Notes under the pieces: model-generated
The model's input: the letters and a program-made list of their open reading frames with translations, nothing else
The model's database searches: none
Told to the model about the DNA's origin: nothing
In this document: in pieces, positions 11,358 through 22,190 of the stretch
How positions within the stretch are numbered: the first letter of the stretch is position 1
Layout: the number at the start of each line of letters is the position of its first letter
Position numbers and translations under genes: made by a program
Source of the DNA: Zychaea mexicana
Lineage: Eukaryota > Mucoromycota > Mucoromycetes > Mucorales > Lichtheimiaceae
Direction of reading: 5' to 3'
Assembly: GCF_025766255.1 (NCBI RefSeq)
Contig: NW_026516894.1
Location: 1 to 33,990, forward strand
DNA length: 33,990 bases

Positions 11358-13459
11358 ATAATCCGAAGAGAAGTCATTTATCTTTGAGCGCGTGACGATG
11401 TGAAAGATTGTATCGACCACATTGACTTGAGATCGACTAATCAGCTTCCTTGTCGAGGCAAGAATTTTTCGCACTGACCATATAGCAAATTGCGAAAACG
11501 TACAATAAAAAACGTAAGCTATGTGCCATGAGTTACTGACTGAAATCAATATGTCCTCTGGGTCGTGGGCAGAAATACATATAGACAAGTTGACGATCCA
11601 TTGGTGCCGCATACATATCAAAGCTAATGAAAAGCGACTTCTGATAACATGCGCCAAAGAGATAAACGTATGGTGATGCTTGACTTACTTTGAAGTAAAG
11701 TTTACTACCTGCAGCATTCTACTACTAATTTGTGAAGCAATAGTATTTCATGTACGAATAGCAAGAAATAGAAGAAAGGGAGATATAACAGTTACAGTAT
11801 TGTCATCTTTACTTGATAGCTTTTCTTGGAGATCGGCTAACTCCTAAGTCCTATGTAATTATTAGACACTCACCAGATGCTTTTTAAGTCTATGTTAAAG
11901 ACTTGAAGTTATTATCTGTTGGCTTATGGTGAGATGGTTTTTTTTATAGAGGACTAAAAAGTAAAAGTCATACTGATATGGTCGCCTCGTCCTAGATGTC
12001 ATACGGAGGTGCAAAGAAATGCAACGAAATCAGCGGTTAGTAAAGCGGAAATTTTCAATTAAAGCAAGAGCAACAGTGGCATGTAATTGTTATGATACCT
12101 GCACGTCGACCTGCGCGTGCTCTGGGAATGAGAATTGCTTCTACTGTGATCGAATCTCCTTCTGCTAATATAGTCCTAGGTATACCTGCGTATCTACGTT
12201 GTATCAATAATAATATACAAAGATGTATACTGTCAGAGGCGTTTGTCGCTATCAAAATAGCACATCCACACAATGTGAGAGAGACACTAAAAAGTAGTAT
12301 TATAAGTTTGATGAACCAGCAGATACAGTACATCAATAGTTTTATTTGCGCAAAGGTATACATATCTAAAGACAACAGCGTTTGGCATAAAACAACAACG
12401 CTATGAATTTTATTGCTATATATGATTCTTTGTTGCCCTTGCTCCTCTGGCCCGGCAGCTCGTTACCATACCAATATATTTTTGATCAGTAATCTCTTTT
12501 ATTGTATTGTCTATTTAATTTGTCTAATCTACATCATATTGCTGCTGTAGGGTTTCGATACACTTTCGGGGTGGGTTTATTAATCGTCCGACTTGAACGC
12601 GGAAGAAACCTTGATCTGTGTATATAACATGGACTTCATCGATAGCATACAGTATGATATCACAAAAATACACATAGAAATGACCAAGGTCACTTATCGC
12701 ACAGTGGCGGGAAAGCTCCACACGAGCTACTGCGTGCAAACAATTTATTATCTCCCCACGAAGTTTGATTACTGAATCTCGAACTCATAGGGAAGGCACA
12801 GGGTATTCTATTACTTCAAGCGAGCTTCCCCTCGACAGGATCATTAATTGCAAGGCAGAAATATTGTCCAGAAGAAAAGTTTTCATGTTGAATAACCCTG
12901 GCTGTTACGAAAATCATTGGTCATCTAGATGCTTATTGAAGGATTAATGGATCTCGCAGCTTTCGAAGAGGTGTGGTGGTAGTACTGTTTTTGCTCACGC
13001 GTCGGATTTCTACGAGCAGATAATTGAGCTCAAAACCGAAAGCAAGGAGCGATCGTCACGGCCAACGGCGATTTCTGTGCTGCACTAAAATTGCAATGTT
13101 ATTCTCGTTGTTATTCTGGGCCTACTGATGGTAGCTATTTTACCCGTTTTTAAGACTTGGTTATCGCTTGAGCAAGCCAATTATTTGTATGATGCACTAC
13201 CAAAACAAGGCATCGAGTAAGCTTTTAAATGCGTAATGATTTGTCGCTGTATAGCAAATTTGATTATGGTTTACTAAGCGACTTATTTAGAGTTGCTTTT
13301 GAAAATGTTCATGATGAAAGTCGAAAGAAGGGAAGCGAGGTGTGCACGGGGCCTGAAATGAATTGAACTTTACGGCCAATAAATCATCAAAGCTAAAAGG
13401 TATAAAACGCTTGAACGCTTTCATAAAGTTCGTGGCGGCAGTTAGAGGCTTGCTGCATT

Positions 13460-13515
13460 TATCTAGGCTCGGTAAATTTGCACAACTAAGTCCATCAGCA
13501 GAAGAAGCCTAGATA
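13460..13515. repeat. 10-bp inverted repeat with 36-nt loop
   Basis: TATCTAGGCT and AGCCTAGATA are perfect reverse complements 36 nt apart. The loop contains no obvious protein-coding sequence. This could be a stem-loop RNA or a miniature-element remnant; its role is unknown. Confidence 0.6.
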
Positions 13516-14249
13516 CGTTGTTATATTAGGCACTAAGTTTATTAGCAAAAATGAGCTACCGTAGATAAATGAGATGAAAACAAGATCAGTGTCTTTTCCC
13601 CTCATCAACTATCACACCTATACATGCACCAAATTGCGTTACATGAATTGATATTGCTCTTTCGTCGTTATTTGATTGTTATAAGCCAGCATATACTAGA
13701 TGCATTCACTTATACACACGACGAACGAGTATCCAACAAGGTGGTGTATTTACAAAAGGTATTTTTTGAGCTTTTCGTTTACCTCGAGATCTAGGAATGT
13801 ATTAGAAAGTATACTGGGGAGTGGAGAAGAGATAAGCTGGTGCATCCATGTCATCTGCTATCAAAGCCCATGATAAATTAGATTCGATAGCCAATGAATT
13901 GTGCGCTGGGCCAAAATTCATCTGAAAACAGATGTTCGTGTGAAAGATACCGGTGCTTATCAGTGCCATGGGGTCCAAAGAAGAGAAAGAGCGCACGGGA
14001 CTCCACAATTGTTGTTCCCATGATAACATTTTCCTTACCCCAAAGTTCACATCCCCCTAATTCTTCTTTCTTTCTTTCTCGACAAAGATATTCGCAAAAA
14101 CAACAGCACAGAATAACTTGTGCTTCCATTGGTAACGAATATAACTACTAGATACAATGAGAGAAGCAAGAAAAAAAAAAGAAGAACAAGCGTTTTTTAA
14201 AGAGGAAAGAAGACGAGGATGAAGGTTGGGGGGGGGTATTATTATTATG

Positions 14250-16807
14250 CTAGCTCAAAATAGGGAGAAACTAAAGAGGAAGAAAAAGAGAGCAGAATCA
14301 GTACCACACAAAAGGACCCAGTTCGATCATAAAGAGCGTAACTTACATTGCCTACAATAACACTTGGAAGATCGAAAATGTCACGTTTGATGGTGAAGCA
14401 AAATGTACAGGGCACAGCCTTCTGGCTAGGTGTTTTTAAGATACAAGAGTAGGTACACGATTTGTCGGTATTGTCGAATGCATGTGTCGCGAATTTTTCC
14501 CAATACTCCACTGCTGATCGATTGTCCATCAGCTAATTACACAACAGACAGTGGGCGATGATGGATCAGTCCATTTCCTTCTTATCCATCTTTCTTTCTC
14601 TTTTGTCCAGATACATGTATCCACTCGCGTCGTGTGTCAGTGATTACCTCATAGATATACGTCTTTTTGCTCAACAGGGTATCCCTTGGCCATTGTGTCA
14701 GGAGGAGAAACTCTTTCCCAACGAGACACACTTCGCCCGTCCTCCGCCATACCACAGTGGGTGTTCCTGAGAAACTGATGAGCTTCTCGTATTCCTATTT
14801 CAAGATGATTTTCATCAGTAATCTCGTATTTTTCTTTGCCACGCTCGCCCTCTTATATATGTCCTTGCCTCTGTCCTCTCCTCTTTTATAACCAGTTTAA
14901 TCAGTAACCAAAACACTACACTGACTTACCAAAAGTGTTCGTTGGATACATTTCTCCATAAATACCAAATCCTCTTCATTCAAGTTCATAATGAGAGCAA
15001 GAAACGAAGGTCGAAACACCGCTAATGCCCTACTGATCCGCATCAAATCCTCTCGACTCATCCTAATAATAACAAAGAGAAGAGGACCCGAGTCAGTTAT
15101 TAAAAAGGAGTTGGATCCGCCCGTGTGCACTCCAATACTCTTGAGAATATTTCTAATCCGCACAAATCACACATAAGCGTACCGTTCTTTGACGTATTCA
15201 ATGAGGTAATGGAATCCTTCAGCATAGTTAAACGGTCGCCGTACACCAAGGTAGACGGTTTCCGGGGTATTTAGTTTTCGTCGAGGCACGATCCCATTAC
15301 TGCCCGTTGACGATATGGATGCATTGTGTCGTTTGGGGGCGGATGGAGAGGACGATGGCGAGACGGCTGGTGGTGAAGAGGAGGCTGTAGATGCAACAGG
15401 CGTGGAGGTGATGGTAAGGTTATTAGGTGATTTTTGCTGTTTCATCGGTGCGAATCGTTGTGGAGAAGGTCGTTGTTCGCTGTCGCTACTGCTGCCACTG
15501 TTGCTAGTGTTGTTGTTTCTGACAACATGCTTTTTGCTATTCTTATTGCTGTTGTTGATGGTACTACTACTATTACTATTATTCTTGTTGTTATTACTGC
15601 CAGTCGTCGTTGTCGTTGTCGTCAAAGGACTAGCAGCTATGGCCGGACTTGTAGAAATTGGTGGTGGTGTCTGTTGCTGCTGTTCTTGCGATGGCAGTTG
15701 AGTGTTTGCTAATGGATTTGCCCCTGGAGCAAAAGCAACTGTCGCAGACATTGGAAATAACGACAAACCCTGTGGGGCAAGATAAGACGTCGTCGTTTGC
15801 TGCCCATTTGACAATGCAAACAAGTTGGCGGACGTTGCATAATCGTTACCATTGCTAGGTAACAATGCCGTTGTGCTGTTGGCTAGATTCATTGCAGCTG
15901 ATGGTGGATTCGCGTCATTGAGTGAAGATGGATCGAGTGGATTTTGTAGCATGTTGCCAATGAATCCGTACTCGAGACCAGCTGATTCCGAACCGAATCC
16001 TAAATCGCCCAGTGAAAAATTCAAAAACTGGTTCGCGTCGACAAAGCCTATATATCAAGGATTTATCTATTAACGCTATTGAAAACTTGACAGAGGCTTG
16101 TTTTTGTTTGGCGGAGGGCGGAAGGGGTTTACCCATGGATTGTTGTTGTTGTTGTTGATCTTGCTGTTGTGGTTGCTGCTGTTGGTCGCCCATGGCATCG
16201 ACACTAAAGGAGCTGGTGGTAAACACTTCAGAGTGGAGAGAAAGAGGAATAAAGTTTAATTAGGTTATTGCATTGGATATAAGGAAAGAAAGGGGTTGCG
16301 TACGAGGAGGGAAATTTTGAGACCACACACTTACAATTATCGGTAGTAGGTGCACTGGAGGATGTGGAGGAGGAAGTGTTGTTGTCGTTGTTGCTGCTGC
16401 TACTGTTGCTGTCAGCTGCATTCTCTTGGAGGTATTTTGCTCGTTTCCGAACGGCGTCTGTGCAAGTGGGCGCCAGGCCGCGTTTGACGCATCGTTGGCA
16501 CGGTCGTGCTATAAAAGAGCACGCTTCATTAGTGACCTTTGCGCACACACACACCTTTGCGTTCTTTATTCTGCTCATTGGCGTCTTTGTCATTACAGTC
16601 ATCGCATGTCAAATGGGCCTATTGTAGAGTTGGAAAGAGTGCTGGGTCAATACTTCTGTTAGAGCTGCTGCAAAACAAAGAGGGGCCGTGTGTTACTTTT
16701 TGGCAGTGAAAACAAGCTCGAGTTGCCTTTTTCCGTTTGCTGCTCTCAGACTCTGGTGTCTCGAAGCGGTCGTATTTTACGTAGTTATTGAATTGAATGT
16801 CTTGCAT
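14250..16807 (-). CDS. Zn2Cys6 transcription factor of the ERT1/AcuK (Rds2-like) gluconeogenesis-regulator family
   Basis: ERT1/AcuK-type factors activate gluconeogenic genes and respond to non-fermentable carbon. Nine exons join in phase: 16807-16697, 16618-16597, 16508-16335, 16225-16133, 16047-15183, 15062-14930, 14794-14648, 14532-14347 and 14270-14250, for 583 residues. The DNA-binding cluster, residues about 27-60, reads KKATRACFHCQKAHLTCDD, then SRPCQRCVKRGL, then APTC; all six Cys are present. It is split by two introns, and a 22-nt exon carries AHLTCDD. The middle is low-complexity (Gln, Asn, Ser and Thr runs) and probably disordered. The C-terminal part holds family blocks MSREDLMRISRALAVFRPSF, EYEKLISFSGTPTVVWRRTG and KAVPCTFCFTIKRDIFDLPS, with PAS-like placement. 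The last exon, 21 nt, adds FLPILS. Which ERT1 paralogue this is cannot be told by eye. Confidence 0.93.
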
Positions 16808-16857
16808 GGCTTATATATCAGCAGCAACATAAATGTTAATTTGACATACGATGGATG

Positions 16858-16960
16858 GAGAGTAGGGTGGAGAGAGAAAGAGCAGAGCAAGAAAGAAAGA
16901 GGGACGAAAGAGAGAGAAGAGAGAGAGAGAAGAAAGAAGGTTTAGAAGGAAAAGAAGGTC
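16858..16960 (+). repeat. Polypurine (GA-rich) tract
   Basis: About 100 nt almost entirely of G and A, rich in GAGA and GAAA units, lie 50 nt upstream of the start codon of the ERT1-like gene, so the tract is a polypyrimidine run in that gene's probable 5' leader or promoter. Such tracts can bind GAGA-type factors or form triplex DNA. No function is shown. Confidence 0.65.
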
Positions 16961-17243
16961 AGCAATGCGGGGAAGGGACTCCAAAAGAGTGTGAGAAAGT
17001 CGGCACATGACAACGCTCTTTTTGGACATCAGCAGCCGACACAAAAGGGGGCCTCCTTCTTGACTGCTACAACTCATCTCTGTTGTCTCTTGTCAAGGCT
17101 AACTCAATAGTGCACGAAATTCTATCAACTCATTTTGGACTTGAAGAAGCCCCTACCCAAATATACTGTTTTCCGTTTCAAGTCTCGTTAAAGAAATTGC
17201 ACAATCCAATGAAATAGTCTAGTTCAGCTGACTCATAGCGATA

Positions 17244-18160
17244 CAGCCGGTATGATGGATATTGTCGCCAATTAAAAAAATACTTGTCGGTAGTTGGGAA
17301 AAGCGTAATTTGTCGCATTGAACTAGTAGCTCTTCTTATTGTTTGATACGTTTTCTATTTTTAGTTTGAGTCATGGAGAGATCTGTTTATTACAAAGATT
17401 GGCGCGACAAAGTGTACGACGAGAAGGGTATGAAAGCTTATGATCCAATTCGAGGGTGCTCTAACTGAGATAACCAATCCTACCGATGCTAATTAACCCG
17501 GCAAAGAAAGTACAGTGTCAGGCAACGGGAGGAGAATGATTGAAAGTGCTCCGGAAAGAGGTCTGGTTAACCGGTAATCCCCAGCTTGCTGTGGGTGATA
17601 TAGTGGGGAGGTTAGCTGAACAATTCGAAAACTCTCGTATCTACTCAATAATCATCTTATAAACAACTTGTCTTTGACTGTCAAAAAGCCCATTTTCCAA
17701 GAAATGATGGGACAAACTTGCAGAAGTAGATGGTTTCCAAAGACAAGGGCAATTTCTCACACGGCTATAGGTGCCGTACACCCTACAGTGCTATTCACAG
17801 AGTACTGAAGTATCCCCGCCAATATTCAAAGGCACAACCACCCTTCATTCCATCAACTTCATTAATGAACTATTTGGATATTATGGATTTCGATCCAAGT
17901 TCAAAGGTCAACTACCTAGTTTTGAATAATTGTACTATTCATAAGAGTCATCCAATGAGACCGAAAGTCGAAAGTAGAGGATACAAAATCAAGTTATTGC
18001 CCTCCATACTCGCCTGGGCTCAACCTACCCTATCAAACAGTTTTAGTCATTAGTTGAAGAAGCGCAGCCATTTTATGACCGCTGGCAGAATCGCTGACGC
18101 TTGCAATCAGGTGCACGCAAGTGACCGTGAAGGCTTTGCTATGTCATCAAAGAGTAAGTT
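17244..18160 (+). pseudogene. Tc1/mariner-like transposon copy 1, decayed transposase
   Basis: The element begins CAGCCGGTATGATGG directly after a TA dinucleotide, the target preferred by Tc1/mariner elements. A decayed transposase follows. The second catalytic block of the DDE_3 type is legible at about 17890-17960 (NYLVLNNCTIHKSHPM; the catalytic Asp position reads Asn), then GYKIKLLP and, after a frame change, PYSPGLN. The tail reads KKRSHFMTAGRIADACNQVH, like the C-terminus of Tc1 transposases. Several stops and frameshifts rule out activity. The same sequence occurs inverted at 19616-20381. The far 3' inverted terminal repeat was not found, so the right border is approximate. Confidence 0.8.
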
Positions 18161-18755
18161 TTCTTTAAAGCACACGTATATGTTTCCATGAAAATTGTTT
18201 TTGCGAATGAAAAAAGGATGTTTGGTAGAACAATAGTTTATAATGCATATCTACTCAGAGTAAAATTGCAGAGCTTTTCACGTAACCTTGCGTTATATAC
18301 CTCTGCTGCACTTACCATTAGAGGAATGAGCAGCAGGGTTGCTTTCCTCATCATCAACCTTCTAATAAATCAGCGCCCTTTTTGCGCTTGCACAGACCAC
18401 CCGTGTCGTATGCTGGGGCTATACGCTATTGTTTATCCAAGCAGAGCATAGAGCATAAAAAGTACTGTGGAAACGTGAAAAGTTGGAAAGCTAGTTTACA
18501 TATCGATATATTTGATGGCTTTTGATATGGACACCCCCTTCTATTTTCAATCCTCATCAAGTCACACACATCCTATAAATATATACTTGTGGGGGTGTCC
18601 GCAAGGTTATGAGTATACCTAAGTGGTTTGTTCTTTTATTTCCTATACCATATAACAAAAGAGCCAAAAACAGATAGTTCTCTCAGCTGGCTTTGAATAC
18701 CAAGTTCAGATTGTTCAGATTGTTCAGCAAACTTCCCATGGTGGCAGTCTTCGTA
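18161..18755. other. Noncoding stretch within the transposon cluster
   Basis: This stretch lies between the transposase remnant of copy 1 and the Helitron fragment. Short reading frames here match nothing I recognise. The one structured item is the 72-nt inverted-repeat element at 18529-18600. The rest may be the decayed 3' part of copy 1. Confidence 0.4.
18529..18600. repeat. Short element bounded by 10-bp inverted repeats (MITE-like)
   Basis: GGACACCCCC at 18529-18538 and GGGGGTGTCC at 18591-18600 are perfect reverse complements bounding an AT-rich interior. The 72-nt size, terminal inverted repeats and position inside a transposon cluster resemble a miniature inverted-repeat element or a hairpin at a transposon end. 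No transposase frame is enclosed. Confidence 0.6.
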
Positions 18756-18759
18756 TTAG

Positions 18760-19615
18760 GGGATGAAGGCTAGACAATTGAGGCTCGCACTGACGCCGGC
18801 AGCAGAATCACTGTCATGGATTGGTACAAGTTCCGGCTCATGGTACGCGGCAATGACAGTGATTAAACAGACATGATCTTCATCGTTTCGGCAACCTGTA
18901 TCAGCAATTCATCACTGATGTTTATGCAAAGATAGAGAGTCCAATCGTTTGAGCTTCATCCAACACAACCAAGATCGTTTGCGTTCGGACCTGCACCGCA
19001 CTGTGATACACACTGTGCATCTTGGAGTGCTGGCGTTTGTTTTCGTTTTCCTGCACCAAGAATTTCCTGTGCACCAGCGTTCGGCCATCCATTTAGAAGA
19101 TGAGCAAACTGTTCATTTCGATGAGGATGATGCTCCTGGGAACGTGATCGAAGACCGTGCCCATGAAGCAGCTTTGATAGCATGGTTCCAGTACAACCAA
19201 GAGAACCCAGACGACACCATTGCCGCTAACCTTCTTAACGTCAATTTCCCGGAGCAGTTTGTATTTGTTCATCGCACATGTCGCTGGAAAATACGTGAAC
19301 GAGGTTTTGTTGGTACAATCGGTCGTGTCTATGTTGAGAAAATCGATCTTCGACTTTTACTCTACCATGTTCCTGGTGCGACTTCTTTTGCTTCTTTGGG
19401 GACAATTGATGACCATCTCCATCCTTCGTACCAAGCCGCTGCCAGAGCACTTGGCCTGTTCACAGGACAAGACGAATGGCATAGATGCATCGCGCCAGCC
19501 GAGACATATCAGCATCAGCGTGCACTACGCCGTGTATTTGCAGACATTGTTACATATTGTCGTCCAGAAGATCCACATGCTTTGTGACTGGAGCGTCGCG
19601 ACAGCATGGTAGAAG
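18760..19615 (+). pseudogene. Helitron Rep/helicase fragment, decayed and internally deleted
   Basis: The sequence reads, across frames, FGNLYQQFITDVYAKIES then SFIQHNQDRLRSDL, the conserved stretch upstream of the helicase in Helitron Rep-Hel proteins. An open 212-codon frame (18949-19587) then holds EFPVHQRSAIHLEDEQTVHF and LRLLLYHVPGATSF, both typical Helitron blocks. The segment that normally lies between these parts is missing, so there is an internal deletion as well as a frameshift near 18950. The frame closes at a TGA where the family has Trp, and homology continues for a few residues (ERRDSMVED) until it stops abruptly at the border of Tc1-like copy 2. The HUH nuclease and helicase Walker motifs are absent. 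It is a dead fragment. Confidence 0.85.
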
Positions 19616-20381
19616 ATCTACTTTCTCCGCCTCATTGGATGACTCTTATGAATAGTGCAATTATCCAAAACTAGGTAGTTGACCTTTGAACTTGGATCGA
19701 AATCCATAACATATCCAAATAGTTTATTAATGAATTTGATGAAATAAAGGTGGGTGTGCCTTTGAATATTGGCGGGGCTACTTCGGTACTCTGTGAATAG
19801 CACTGTAGGGTGTATGGCACATATAGCCGTGTGAAAAATTGCCCTTGTTTTTGGAAACCATATACTTTCTGCAAGTTTGTCTCATCATATCTTGGAAAAT
19901 GGGCTATTTGACAGTCAAAGACAAGTTGTCTTTAAGGTAATTATTGAGTAGATACTGAAGTTTTCGAATTGTTCAGCTAACCTTCCCCCTATATCACATA
20001 CAGCAAGCTGGAGATTACCGGGTAGCTAGACCTCTTTCTTGAGCACTTTCAATCATTCTCCTCTCGTTTCCTGTTACTGTACTTTCTTTGCCGGCTAAAA
20101 TAACATCGGTAGGATTGGTTATCTCAGTTAGAGCACCCTCCAATTGGAATCATAAGCTTTCATACCCTTCTCGTCGTACACTTTGTCGCGCCAATCTTTG
20201 TGATAAGAAGATCTTTCTCTGATTTATAATTTAAACAAGAAGATGTAATAAATAAAAGGAAGAGCTCAGGAAGAGGAAAACACTACGACAATTTAAGCCT
20301 AATCTAATGCGACAATACGCTTTTCCCAACTGCCGGCATACATATTTTTCAATTGGCGACAATATCCATTGTACCGGCTGT
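19616..20381 (-). pseudogene. Tc1/mariner-like transposon copy 2, truncated and inverted relative to copy 1
   Basis: Read on the minus strand, this copy begins with the same end as copy 1 (CAGCCGGTACAATGG) and follows it closely through the transposase, with scattered substitutions and small indels. Here the catalytic block reads NYLVLDNCTIHKSHPM with Asp intact, and an upstream run reads EITNPTDVILAGKESTVTGN. Homology stops near 19616, just after the HPMRRRK block, so the last third of the transposase and one terminal repeat are lost; Helitron sequence adjoins at that point. Stops interrupt the frame. Its intact terminal end lies about 150 bp upstream of the mitochondrial carrier start codon. 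Confidence 0.8.
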
Positions 20382-20529
20382 CCAAAAGATTCAGGCACAC
20401 CAAAGGTGACTGTTGTGGTGAGCAGCGAGCATTCAGCGTGATACCAGGCGAGTCTGATTACAACCACTATAACTACTGCTACCTAATAACACTGCCATTG
20501 CCACACGCGCCCCTCGAGAAAATAGTCGA

Positions 20530-22190
20530 ATGGCAAAAGGTAATCACAAGTGAACACTTTACCATTTTGTACGACGACAGCATTCATAAATTGCTAAAGC
20601 TTCTTTTTCCTCACTTAGAAAAAGTTGCACATTCAACCGCGAACGCCAATCTCGACGATCAGTCCATATATAACCGCTTCCGTGGCTTCGCTGCAGGCGT
20701 TGCATCAGGCGTGACCAAACTGGCAGTTGGACACCCGTTTGGTAATAATATGACAAATAGAAGCGCATGAAAATCAGAACCACCCCCCTTTTCCCTTACT
20801 TTTTCCATTATTGCTTGCACACTATGTATCAGATACGGTAAAAGTACGTCTTCAAACGTCGAGCAATGATCGCTTCAAGGGTCCTTTGGATTGCTTGATG
20901 AAAACTGTTCGTCAAGAGGGCGTCCGTGCTTTATACAAAGGTGCAACGCCCCCCTTAATTGGCTGGATGTTTATGGACAGCATCATGTAAGTGAGAGAGA
21001 GAGAGAGAGAACATTTCATCTCTCTCCCGCCCCTTTTCCCGTCGTTTTTCACATTATCTGTAAATCTTATATGGATAAATCAGGCTGGGAACTCTGCATA
21101 ATGCACGGATGGTACAACAGAAATGGAATGGCGATAAACCTTTGACTGTATTCCAGCATGGTTTAGCAGGATTGGCAGGTGGTCTGACGGTCTCCTTTGT
21201 AGCCACTCCAGTCGAGCAGGTTAGCCAAGATGTCTCTCTTTTTCTGGAAAAGCAATGAATGTGTCTTTTGAAACTTTAGCTTAATAGATTAAATCCCGTC
21301 TGCAAGTTCAATACGATGCGGTGACCAAGGTCTATACGGGTCCCATCCATTGTGCAACGCAACTTGTAAATACTTTATTCAATGTGTTTGCATATGCCAT
21401 TTTCTTCGTGTCTGAAATGTTTAATTCTCGGTATATTTAGGTACGCAACAATGGTGTTACCGCGTTATGGAATGGATTGCTGCCTACGATGCTGTTTAGA
21501 AGCTGGTTCTTTGTGTTTTGGGCATCGTATGATGTAAGTTTCTAGTAAATCACATTCATACGTAGTCGGCCCCATCCTTTATTCCTTTCTTAGCCCCAGT
21601 GTTTGTGTTTACATTCTCTGTGTGTGAAAAATAATTGACCGTTTTGTTGTTGTTTTCTTTGTAAGGTTTTCACACGGCAGTTAAAGAAATTCAATCTTTC
21701 GGACGGCACTACGACATTTGTAGCAGGTGGCTTGAGCGCTACTACATTTTGGATTGGAGCGTTCCCGGCAGGTATGTCATATAATCACTGTCGTCATTGA
21801 TCATACTAGATACTTTGAAGGCAAAAGGCAAAGGATCAAATGGAGTCAAACGCTGATCTCGCACATGGACCTGGTACAATTTTCTCTGTCTCTCTATAGA
21901 TTCTGTCAAGAATAGATACATGACACAACCTGACGTCACGCCTAAGCAGTACCCCACACCAACAGCTGTGGCGAAGCACATTTATAACACGGGTGGATTG
22001 AAAGGCTTTTACAGAGGTAATGCAAACAATCCAGCGGTATAAAAAAAATGATCCGTTACTAAGCCATTCTTCTCTTGTCTTCTTTGTTTCTCCGGGTTAT
22101 CTAGGCTTCGTTCCATCGTTCCTGCGTGCATTCCCTACCAATGCTTCGGCTGTCTTTATGTTCGAAACCGTCATGAAGCTCCTGGCGTAA
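20530..22190 (+). CDS. Mitochondrial carrier family protein (SLC25)
   Basis: Mitochondrial carriers exchange metabolites across the inner membrane using three repeats of two helices. Nine exons join in phase: 20530-20539, 20619-20741, 20833-20986, 21084-21219, 21288-21365, 21441-21533, 21666-21771, 21900-22016 and 22105-22190, giving 300 residues, the usual carrier length. The first coding exon is only 10 nt (MAK plus one base); this ATG is chosen because its donor phase fits and no other in-frame ATG precedes repeat 1. The three carrier signatures are HPFDTVKVRLQ, TPVEQIKSRLQ and FPADSVKNRYM; the second has Glu in place of Asp and the third has an Ala inserted between Pro and Asp. This resembles the ornithine/carnitine/YMC branch, but the substrate cannot be assigned. 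A decayed transposon ends about 150 bp upstream. Confidence 0.92.

Larger units (their letters stand above)
9720..14249. other. Gene-poor 4.5 kb stretch
   Basis: No gene is supported here. Reading frames reach at most about 106 codons (for example near 11340-11657, 12055-12375 and 12092-12406), overlap on both strands, lack splice continuity, and resemble no family I know. The stretch is AT-rich and does hold two clear inverted repeats, at 11334-11357 and 13460-13515. It contains no tRNA or 5S rRNA that I could recognise, and no transposase or reverse transcriptase motifs. It may hold promoter DNA for the flanking minus-strand glycosyltransferase, long noncoding RNA, or fully decayed repeats. 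Confidence 0.5.

Noticed and set aside
12055..12406. Overlapping frames of about 105 codons on both strands
   Set aside because: Neither has a recognisable domain, and both lie in a stretch lacking other gene signals.
12833..12852. AGGATCATTAATTGCA resembles the 3' end of 18S rRNA (GGATCATTA)
   Set aside because: Only about nine bases agree and the flanking sequence is not rRNA.
15315..15712. Leu/Val-rich and Cys-rich frames antisense to the ERT1-like gene
   Set aside because: They arise from the Asn, Thr and Gln repeat codons of the real gene read backwards. The same holds for the Cys run antisense to the Gln tract near 9580.
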